From: Marinoscillum sp964351885 | GTDB taxonomy: Bacteria > Bacteroidota > Bacteroidia > Cytophagales > Cyclobacteriaceae | Assembly: GCA_964351885.1 (NCBI GenBank) | Contig: CAYGPP010000103.1 | Location: forward strand, 1-14,388 | Length of the DNA: 14,388 nucleotides | Direction of reading: 5' to 3' | Shown here: piece after piece, positions 7,144 to 14,388 of the stretch | How positions within the stretch are numbered: position 1 is the first letter of the stretch | Layout of the letters: every line of letters starts with the position of its first letter | Made by a program: the position numbers and the translations under genes | The notes under the pieces: generated by a model | Database searches by the model: none | Seen by the model: the letters and a program-made list of their open reading frames with translations, nothing else | Told to the model about the DNA's origin: nothing

Positions 7144-8440
7144 TCATACTATGGGCATTGAAATAATAAACTTAGTCCCTTCACCTTCTTCACTCTCCAG
7201 TATTATATCTCCTCCATGACCTTTGGTCATGATATCATAGCTCATAGAAAGTCCAAGACCAGTTCCTTCGCCTGTGGATTTGGTAGTAAAGAAGGGTTGG
7301 AATATTTTGTCTTTTATGTTCTCTGGGATGCCTGAGCCATTGTCTCCGACAGCTATTTGCACTTGGCCATTGGCTGTTAGCTTGGTGGAGATGATCACTT
7401 GCGGGTTTTCTACACCACGAACAGCATGGAAGGCGTTGTTAATCAAGTTGAGTAGGACGCGTCCAATGTCTTGCGCGATCACATTGATTTTAGGAAGATT
7501 CGGATCAAGGTCTAATTTGAAGTCAGCATTAAAGGAACTGTCCTTGGCCCGTAAGCCATGATAAGAAAGACGAAGGTATTCATCTGCAAGGCCATTAATA
7601 TCAGTGAGTTCCTTTTCCCCATTACCCGTTCGGGAATGCTGGAGCATGCTTTTAACTATGTCGCTGGCGCGATTTCCATGGTGATTGATTTTCTGAAGAT
7701 TAGCCGACAGATCATCTGAGATAGCTTTAGCTTCTTCGATATCTCCTTTGTCCAATTCTTCTTTCAGCTCTCCAGTCAGTTCTCCACTCAGTTCCGAAAA
7801 GTTATTCACGAAGTTGAGCGGGTTCTGTATCTCGTGAGCGATCCCTGCTGTGAGCTCTCCGAGAGAGGCCATTTTCTCTGAATGGATAAGTTGGGCTTGG
7901 GTGGACTTTAAATCCGAATACGCCTGCTCTATCTCTTTTGCTTGAACCAACTGATGGTCCTTTATGCGATCTTGTTCTTTTTTGATAATACGCGCTTTTT
8001 GGACTCGATAGATTCCAAAACCAACCAGACCAAGAATGATCAAATAAAACACATAAGCCCATGTGGTAAGCCAAAATGGCGGTGCGATGGTGATGGTGAT
8101 GTAGTCTCCTTCCTCATTCCAAATACCATCGGCATTCGATCCTCTTACCCGAAATGTATAGGTACCAGGAGACAGATTGGTGTAAGTTGCTTTTCGTGAT
8201 TTTGAAGGAGTAGTCCAATCATCCTCGTGTCCTTCCAGTTTCCACGAGTATTGGTTGTCTTCTGGACTGAGATAGTGCAATGCCACAAATTCAAAACCCA
8301 AATTCTTCTGCCAATATTCTAACTCGATTTCATCGGTAAAATCTACTGCCTTAGTGAAAATTTCACCATCCGGGGCAGTATAGGTACTGTCCATAATGGT
8401 CATAGAAGTAATCCATACTTTAGGTGGAATAGTATTTTTC
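7144..8440 (-). repeat. 3' third of propeller kinase, duplicated at 10773-12080
   Basis: From the NTIPPKVWITSMTIMDSTY segment through the Y_Y_Y domain, membrane helix and kinase, the two neighbouring propeller kinases are strongly alike. Their propellers upstream of this point are much more diverged. At DNA level 8053-8115 and 11691-11753 differ at one base in 63. The sensor parts have evolved freely while the transduction parts stayed homogeneous. Confidence 0.8.
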
Positions 8441-10749
8441 TCAAATAACTTCTCTGGATCAATAACATTAATACCTTGAGACCCTAAGATCCATATCTCC
8501 CCATTGCTAAGGCTGATGGTGCTGTACCGAGTATCACTTTCCATAAAACCATCATCCACAGTGAAATTGGTGAAGCCTTTAGACTGTGGATCAAAAACAG
8601 ATAGCCCACGTGCAGTAACTAAGTATTGCCTACCTGATCGATCTGACGATAACTTGGCGTTATCTAGCCTATTTCGAGCTAGGTTATCATTATGGAGCAT
8701 GCCTTGAGCCTGTCCATACATAGTACTCCTGCCTGACTCTGGGTTTACGCTCAATAATCCCACACTGCTGTAAGTCGATATTAATAAGTTGCTATTGGCA
8801 TCAGTGGACCATGCTCCGATAGAAAAAAGGTTTAGTCGCTCGAATTTTCCATTAGCATATTTGTGAAGACCGCCATCTGTAGCTACCCACAGATTTTTGA
8901 AATTATCTTCCACAACAAAGTGGATCTCATTGGAGGCAAGTGAAGACTCATCTAGAGCATTGCGCTTGTATATTGTTAGACTATCATTTACATCTAGCTT
9001 GATCAAACCATGCTCATTATCAACTGGATCTCCAAACCACGTATTCCCCTGAGAGTCATCGTAAGAATAGTATGCCCAAAATCCCTTTGTCTTCTCCTTG
9101 TCAAGCTGATAGATGATTTCACCTTCCTTATTCAGAGCAAAAATTCCATCAACGCTCAATAACCAAAAGTGCTTTCGATAATTACAGAAATCTAGCCTCC
9201 CCGTTTTTCCCTTCAAAAGGTGTTTGAAGGAGTTTGTATTTTCGTCATACCTAGCAAGACCTTCAGGATTAGCATAGTTAGATGTCACCCAAATAGTTCC
9301 TTCATCGTCTTCTCTGAATGACCATGGGCTATTAAATGGAAACCGACCTTCTTCAAATTGATAAACCTCAAATTGTTCTTGGTCAGATCTACGCATCATC
9401 ACCCCTCCTTCATAACCTACCCATACTCGACCTTTGGTATCTTCATAAGCCAATATCATTGAGTCTATTTCAATTTGATGAGCTCCGAAAGTAGTTTTTG
9501 TATCCAGCTTTCTTCTGACCTCCTTCACAAAATTGGGACGCTTTCCTATCCAACGAGTACCAGAAAAATCTTCTAAAAATGAAGTAAACAAACGTGTGGA
9601 TATAGCAACTGGATTTTCCTTGACATTGAATCGCTCATCATAATGATAGAATTCTTTTGATGGATAGTTATATCTTAGAAACGTATTCTGCCCTTGTTTT
9701 CCTAATTCAAAAAAAATATCTGTGTCTGTGACATGCGCAGGTAGAATAAATTGCTCATTCAATCCGGTACCTCCCAATGGTGACTTCCCAAACTCTAAAT
9801 TTCGCTGAGTACTATCATTCAAATCAAAAATAGTGAGATACTTACCTGATGAACTCCAAAGTAAATTTTTTGGATCAAGGTAAGAAATGAAATAACCCTC
9901 GTTTTCTCCTGTAGGATATTTGTAGTGTTTAATAATGGATCGCTTGAATGGATCTATCAGAATAGCACTCCCGAAGTTGCCTAAGACCAGCCTATTTTCT
10001 GATTGAGTGAGGTCATAGATCGTATCTGGAAGTTGAATGCCGTCATAGGTTTTTCCTCCTTCGAAAATCGTTTCGAAAGCATCTTTATGATAGTCATACC
10101 TACTTACAGAAGAAGTATTATTATCAATGATCCAAACAGAGCTGTCTTGCTCAAAACTGGCTATGCGGATATTATAGATAAGGTCATTATATCTTAGCCC
10201 AAATGATATTTTGGACCTATATGGATAGCAAGTAATCTTCTGAGTTTGCTGATTCAAACGACAGACTATCGCGGTATCTAGTTCATCCGAATTATTCATG
10301 AACCAAATGTTGCTATTAGCGTCTTCCAGCATAATATAGACATCAGGGAAAGGAATTTTGGTAGAGTCCGGATGATATTTAAAATTCGTGAAGGATTGAT
10401 TACTAGGGTCATAATAAGCCAACCCGCTCTCACTCAATACACCACCCATCCACAATTTACCATCCCTAGACTTGAGCAGTCCTCCTATTAGATTTCGCAT
10501 CTGCAAGAAATGTGACGCAGTATCCTGATGAAACACTCCGAAGACCTCCATTTCATACCCATCATATTTCACCAATCCATTTTGAGTGGCTATCCAGATA
10601 AAACCTTGGTCATCTTCTGTTAAATGAAGTGCTACTTCTTCGGGAAGCCCTTCTTTTACGCCATACTCTTTGAAATAGATCTTGTCTAGCTCTTGGCTTT
10701 GTAAGACGAAAAACGATAATAGAAGTATAAGAATTAGTAGCTGGCGCAT
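7144..10749 (-). CDS. Periplasmic two-component propeller sensor histidine kinase
   Basis: A 1201-residue membrane kinase. It starts at ATG 10749 with a clear signal peptide (MRQLLILILLLSFFVLQSQ). A periplasmic propeller built of Reg_prop-type repeats follows (about 25-760), recognisable by strands such as GFIWIATQNGLVKYDG, KLWMGG, RVWVGYEGG and NLWVATDGGLHKY. A Y_Y_Y domain (about 800-890, ending NEEGDYITITIAPPFW) precedes one transmembrane helix (about 895-918) and a coiled coil. The phosphotransfer histidine is H972 (GIAHEIQNPLNF); the ATPase domain has NLINNAFHA, DNGSGIP and GEGTGLGLSMSYD. The architecture matches the sensor half of Bacteroidota HTCS regulators, many of which sense oligosaccharides, but the usual C-terminal receiver and AraC domain are absent. 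It must therefore act on a separate receiver. It lies 23 bp after a paralog, probably in one transcript. The ligand is unknown. Confidence 0.93.
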   Translation of the reverse strand: MRQLLILILLLSFFVLQSQELDKIYFKEYGVKEGLPEEVALHLTEDDQGFIWIATQNGLVKYDGYEMEVFGVFHQDTASHFLQMRNLIGGLLKSRDGKLWMGGVLSESGLAYYDPSNQSFTNFKYHPDSTKIPFPDVYIMLEDANSNIWFMNNSDELDTAIVCRLNQQTQKITCYPYRSKISFGLRYNDLIYNIRIASFEQDSSVWIIDNNTSSVSRYDYHKDAFETIFEGGKTYDGIQLPDTIYDLTQSENRLVLGNFGSAILIDPFKRSIIKHYKYPTGENEGYFISYLDPKNLLWSSSGKYLTIFDLNDSTQRNLEFGKSPLGGTGLNEQFILPAHVTDTDIFFELGKQGQNTFLRYNYPSKEFYHYDERFNVKENPVAISTRLFTSFLEDFSGTRWIGKRPNFVKEVRRKLDTKTTFGAHQIEIDSMILAYEDTKGRVWVGYEGGVMMRRSDQEQFEVYQFEEGRFPFNSPWSFREDDEGTIWVTSNYANPEGLARYDENTNSFKHLLKGKTGRLDFCNYRKHFWLLSVDGIFALNKEGEIIYQLDKEKTKGFWAYYSYDDSQGNTWFGDPVDNEHGLIKLDVNDSLTIYKRNALDESSLASNEIHFVVEDNFKNLWVATDGGLHKYANGKFERLNLFSIGAWSTDANSNLLISTYSSVGLLSVNPESGRSTMYGQAQGMLHNDNLARNRLDNAKLSSDRSGRQYLVTARGLSVFDPQSKGFTNFTVDDGFMESDTRYSTISLSNGEIWILGSQGINVIDPEKLFEKNTIPPKVWITSMTIMDSTYTAPDGEIFTKAVDFTDEIELEYWQKNLGFEFVALHYLSPEDNQYSWKLEGHEDDWTTPSKSRKATYTNLSPGTYTFRVRGSNADGIWNEEGDYITITIAPPFWLTTWAYVFYLIILGLVGFGIYRVQKARIIKKEQDRIKDHQLVQAKEIEQAYSDLKSTQAQLIHSEKMASLGELTAGIAHEIQNPLNFVNNFSELSGELTGELKEELDKGDIEEAKAISDDLSANLQKINHHGNRASDIVKSMLQHSRTGNGEKELTDINGLADEYLRLSYHGLRAKDSSFNADFKLDLDPNLPKINVIAQDIGRVLLNLINNAFHAVRGVENPQVIISTKLTANGQVQIAVGDNGSGIPENIKDKIFQPFFTTKSTGEGTGLGLSMSYDIMTKGHGGDIILESEEGEGTKFIISMPIV

Positions 10750-10772
10750 ATTGGTATTAAAAGTAAATTAAC

Positions 10773-12080
10773 TTAATGGGTTCTATTGTCAATAGGAATT
10801 GTAATGATGAACTTAGTCCCTCGCCCCTCTTCACTCTCCATCTCGATAGTCCCTCCATGCCCTTTGGTCACGATATCATAACTCATACTCAAGCCTAGTC
10901 CAGTACCCTCACCTGTTGGTTTGGTAGTAAAGAAGGGTTGAAAGATCTTTTCCTTTATGTCATCAGGAATGCCTGAGCCATTGTCAGCTACAGTGATTTC
11001 AATTTGATTATCTCTAAGTTTCGTACTAACAAGTACCTCAGGTTTCTCAGCACCTTGAACAGCCTGAAAAGCATTGTTGATCAAGTTCAAAATCACACGT
11101 CCAATATCCTGTGCAATCACCTTGACTTTTGGCATATCTGGTTCAAGTTCAGCTTTGAAATCTGCATTGAACGATTTGTCTTTGGCTCTTAGTCCATGGT
11201 ATGCAAGACGCAAATATTCATCTGCAAGCGCATTGATATCCGTAAGCTCCTTCTCTACCGAGCCTGTACGCGAATGCTGAAGCATACTTTTGACTATCTC
11301 TTCAGCACGTTTGCCATGATGAATGATCTTGGTTTCGTTTTCTGAGAGATCTTTTATTAGTGCAGTGACTTCCTCTTGATCATTTTGTGCTACAGCATCT
11401 TTAAGTTCTTCGAGTAACTCTTTATTCAGATCAGAGAAATTATTGACAAAGTTGAGCGGGTTCTGAATCTCATGCGCTATGCCTGCGGTGAGCTCACCAA
11501 GAGAAGCCATTTTTTCGGAGTGGATGAGTTGGGTTTGGGTATGTTTCAAATCTGTATAAGCTTGCTCTATTTCAATTGCCTGGGCGAGTTGCTGATCCTT
11601 AATCCGATCTTGTTCACGTTTGATGATACGAGCTTTTTGCACTCGGTAGATTCCAAAACCTACCAGACCAAGTATAATCAGATAAATTCCATAAGCCCAT
11701 GTGGTAAGCCAAAATGGCGGTGCGATGGTTATGGTGATGTAGTCTCCTTCCTCGTTCCAAATGCCATCAGCATTCGATCCTTTTACACGAAAGGTGTAAA
11801 CACCTGGAGATAGATTGGTGTAGGTTGCTCTTCGCGTTTTTGAGGCAGTTGTCCAATTATCGTCGTATCCTTCCAGTTTCCATGAATATTGGTTGTCTTC
11901 CGGACTGAGATAGTGCAAGGCCACAAAGTCAAAATCTAGATTCTTCTGCCAGTATTCTAGTTCAATCTCATCCGTAAAGTCTACCGATTTAGTAAAGATC
12001 TCACCGTCTGGTGCAGCATAAGTGCTATCCATAATTGTCATGGAAGTGATCCAAACTTTAGGTGGGATGGTGTTTTTTTT
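10773..12080 (-). repeat. Paralogous copy of the 7144-8440 kinase segment
   Basis: The Y_Y_Y, membrane and kinase coding sequence matches the neighbouring kinase, except in the phosphotransfer-domain part after FVNNFS. There this copy reads DLNKELLEELKDAVAQNDQ, while the neighbour reads ELSGELTGELKEELDKGD. The neighbour instead matches the GAF kinase in that part. The similarity is therefore patchy rather than uniform. Confidence 0.75.
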
Positions 12081-14303
12081 AATCAATAATTCTTGAGGTA
12101 ATATTTTATTTAAGCCATGGCGACCTCCAATCCAGACTTCACCGTTCTTTCGAGTTATTCCACAATAAATTCTATCCGGCTCTTGAAAACCATAGGCCTC
12201 ACCAAAATTTTTAAAAGTCTCTGTATCAGTATTATAAACAGACAATCCTCTATTATTTGGCAGGTACAAATTACCCATTTGGTCCATTGGAATTTGTCCT
12301 CTAATCATAACCTGACTATGCAACATCCCATCATTTTCTCCCTTTGTATAGTATTGACCAGATTCTGACGAAATATTTACCAACCCTGCACCTCCATATG
12401 TACCAACCCAGAACTTTCCATTTTCACCTGAAGCATATGATGTCATTGAACCAAATCCGTCAATTAAATTTGCGAAATTGATAAATGAATCTAACGCAGG
12501 ATCATACATCTTTAAGCTCAGATCGCTTCCTATCCAAACGTTATTGCGCTCATCTTCAGAAATCCATTTAATCTCTGAATCATCATTGCGTACAAATCCA
12601 TAATGTTTAAATTTTCCTTTCTTTTCTTCATACCTGAAAACTCCATAATTGATCGTCGGATCCCCTAGCCAAGTTCGTCCCTTACCGTCATGAAAAATTG
12701 TGGTAATCATATTGCTTTTAAGCAAATGTTTGGCCTCACTATTTGAATTAAAGGATTGTAAAATCTCCCCTTTTATATTGAGAGTGTAGACTCCTTCTTC
12801 GAGAATTGATACCCATATATTACCAGTATGGTCTTGCGAAATACTAGCAACATTCCCTTGGTTAGTAAATAGTTTTTTAACCTTTCTGCGATTCTGATCA
12901 AATAGAGATAATCCATTTGTGGTACCTATCCATAATTGATCCACGTTATCCTCAAACATGAATACTATTTCATTATCGGTTAAGGAAGTAACACCCAAGT
13001 TTTTTCTGTAAGTTCTGAATTGCTTTGATTTATCATCATAAAGACAAAGTCCATTATTTGTGCCTATCCATAAATTCCCTCTACTATCCTCAAGCAATTG
13101 TGTGATGGTATCACTAGGTAATGAGCCAATATCATCACTCTTTTCAAACAATTCCATGCTTACCATTTTAGGATCCTCTTTATAGAGATTTGGTCGGGTG
13201 CCAAACCATTTTATCCCAAATTCATCTTCATAAAATCGACTAAGAACACTATTTATCCGTCCATTTTTATCAAAATTGAAGCTATCATCATAGCCATAAA
13301 ACAAGGCAGTATTATAGTTATATCTCAAAAAGGCATTTCTATCTGAGCCGAGCACATCAAACCATAGATCAGTGGAAGTTTGATAGACTGGATAAAGTAA
13401 ACTTTGAGATTTATCTAATTCGGACAGTCCTACCAAGGGGTAATTAACATTTTCAACTATAATCCATTCGTCCTTTTCACGGTCATAACAGATAGTAGAG
13501 CCACTTAACAAAATCCATATTAAGCCTTTTTTATCTTCAAACGCACACCAACTTGATTGAGGCTGAATGGAGTGTTGAAATTCCTCTACACAAGTCCTTT
13601 TAATAGGATCCCATAAATAGACATGTGTTGGACTACTTAGTACGAAAAGATCACTCTTTCCCATGGGTACAATGTCAATCAATGTATCCATTGTGGAACT
13701 ACCAGGTATGGTACCTCCTGGGGGGATTATGGATTCAAATTCGTTACTCTCTCTGTCAAATCTTCTTAAGGTATTAGCTCCAAACTCTCCTCTATCAATA
13801 ATCCAAATTGCCGAGTCTAGTCGTGATTCAGCTATTGAATAATTAAGTATAACCTCATTCCTAAGTCCAAATACAGCTAAATACGGGTAATTAAAAATTT
13901 GCTGAGAAGATTGATCAAGCCTTAACAAAACACCTTTGTCTGGTTCCATTGATTGATTACCTGCCCATATATCACCATGGCTATCTTCAAGCAGTACCTG
14001 ACAATCGGGATATAAAATTGAATTATCATTATCTGGATCATACAAGTAGTTTGTAAATTCTCTAGTAAATGGTGTATAACTAGCAATTCCACCATTGAAA
14101 AAACCCCCTATCCATAATTTCCCATCTTTCCCTTTGATTATTCCACCAATCGTGTATTGCAATTGTAAACCATTGTCGTTCTGGAAATCTCCACCGAATG
14201 ATTCTATTTCATAACCATCAAATCGAAACGCACCAAGTTGAGTGGAACACCAAATATACCCTTGCTCATCTTGACAGATAGACAATACAAATTCCTCTGG
14301 CAA
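10773..14303 (-). CDS. Periplasmic propeller sensor histidine kinase, 5' end incomplete or damaged
   Basis: At least 1176 residues, paralogous to the downstream kinase. A Reg_prop propeller spans about 1-730 (for example GYIWCSTQLGAFRFDGYE, NLWIGTNNGLCLYDD and QLWIGTTNGLSLFDQ). It is followed by a Y_Y_Y domain (to about 862), one membrane helix (about 867-890), a coiled coil, phosphotransfer histidine H944 (GIAHEIQNPLNF) and an ATPase domain with NLINNAFQA, DNGSGIP and GEGTGLGLSMSYD. The stated start is only a TTG (14303) inside the conserved first repeat KKYGVKEGLPEEF. Homology clearly runs on upstream (to about IPFKKYG), but an in-frame TAG lies at 14354-14352 and no signal peptide can be read in this frame. 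A protein with an extracytoplasmic propeller and one membrane helix needs an export signal, so the 5' end is either frameshifted or disrupted. There is no receiver or DNA-binding domain. It is probably the first gene of the minus-strand operon visible here. Confidence 0.85.
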   Translation of the reverse strand: MPEEFVLSICQDEQGYIWCSTQLGAFRFDGYEIESFGGDFQNDNGLQLQYTIGGIIKGKDGKLWIGGFFNGGIASYTPFTREFTNYLYDPDNDNSILYPDCQVLLEDSHGDIWAGNQSMEPDKGVLLRLDQSSQQIFNYPYLAVFGLRNEVILNYSIAESRLDSAIWIIDRGEFGANTLRRFDRESNEFESIIPPGGTIPGSSTMDTLIDIVPMGKSDLFVLSSPTHVYLWDPIKRTCVEEFQHSIQPQSSWCAFEDKKGLIWILLSGSTICYDREKDEWIIVENVNYPLVGLSELDKSQSLLYPVYQTSTDLWFDVLGSDRNAFLRYNYNTALFYGYDDSFNFDKNGRINSVLSRFYEDEFGIKWFGTRPNLYKEDPKMVSMELFEKSDDIGSLPSDTITQLLEDSRGNLWIGTNNGLCLYDDKSKQFRTYRKNLGVTSLTDNEIVFMFEDNVDQLWIGTTNGLSLFDQNRRKVKKLFTNQGNVASISQDHTGNIWVSILEEGVYTLNIKGEILQSFNSNSEAKHLLKSNMITTIFHDGKGRTWLGDPTINYGVFRYEEKKGKFKHYGFVRNDDSEIKWISEDERNNVWIGSDLSLKMYDPALDSFINFANLIDGFGSMTSYASGENGKFWVGTYGGAGLVNISSESGQYYTKGENDGMLHSQVMIRGQIPMDQMGNLYLPNNRGLSVYNTDTETFKNFGEAYGFQEPDRIYCGITRKNGEVWIGGRHGLNKILPQELLIKKNTIPPKVWITSMTIMDSTYAAPDGEIFTKSVDFTDEIELEYWQKNLDFDFVALHYLSPEDNQYSWKLEGYDDNWTTASKTRRATYTNLSPGVYTFRVKGSNADGIWNEEGDYITITIAPPFWLTTWAYGIYLIILGLVGFGIYRVQKARIIKREQDRIKDQQLAQAIEIEQAYTDLKHTQTQLIHSEKMASLGELTAGIAHEIQNPLNFVNNFSDLNKELLEELKDAVAQNDQEEVTALIKDLSENETKIIHHGKRAEEIVKSMLQHSRTGSVEKELTDINALADEYLRLAYHGLRAKDKSFNADFKAELEPDMPKVKVIAQDIGRVILNLINNAFQAVQGAEKPEVLVSTKLRDNQIEITVADNGSGIPDDIKEKIFQPFFTTKPTGEGTGLGLSMSYDIVTKGHGGTIEMESEEGRGTKFIITIPIDNRTH

Positions 14304-14388
14304 ACCCTCCTTTACACCATACTTTTTAAACGGAATACTGACTAACGTAAGCTAAGTGATTGATTATCAGGGGTCATTTGAGCAGCTA

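Overview
The window looks like chromosomal DNA of a member of the Bacteroidota, probably a marine or soil Cytophagales relative (the order is an inference). The evidence is the AT-rich sequence with very short intergenic gaps, weak Shine-Dalgarno signals, a TTG-N19-TAnnTTT type promoter, Reg_prop/Y_Y_Y periplasmic sensor kinases, and a membrane regulator carrying the helix-turn-helix variant common in this phylum. No tRNA, rRNA, insertion sequence, CRISPR array or phage gene was seen.

Almost the whole window is a two-component signalling cluster. Reading leftward on the minus strand, two very large paralogous periplasmic-sensor histidine kinases come first (10773-14303 and 7144-10749, only 23 bp apart). 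After a 177 bp gap comes a cytoplasmic kinase with five tandem GAF domains (3469-6966). It is followed by a stand-alone receiver (3095-3472) and then a receiver fused in front of a histidine kinase (1959-3098). The last three genes are joined by 4-bp ATGA stop/start overlaps, so they are very likely translationally coupled. A second stand-alone receiver (1569-1949) lies on the plus strand and converges on the cluster, with 9 bp between the stop codons. Further left, on the minus strand, a six-helix membrane protein (333-1256) should end in a LuxR/GerE-like DNA-binding domain. In this sequence a one-base frameshift disconnects that domain.

The three large kinases share a nearly common catalytic core, but their sensors differ: two diverged periplasmic propellers and one intracellular GAF array. 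None carries the receiver plus AraC output of classical Bacteroides hybrid (HTCS) regulators. The proposed working model, which is inference, is that several input kinases feed the shared receivers at 3095-3472 and 1959-3098. The latter could relay the signal through its own kinase domain. The only DNA-binding module visible in the window is the frameshifted one at its left end.

The most useful observations are: (i) the frameshift that cuts off the HTH domain, with a second possible lesion at the start of the same gene; (ii) the missing signal peptide and in-frame stop at the 5' end of the 10773-14303 kinase; (iii) the exact 172-residue tandem GAF duplication; (iv) mosaic, conversion-like sharing of kinase cores; and (v) the coupled GAF-kinase / receiver / receiver-kinase module without a DNA-binding output.
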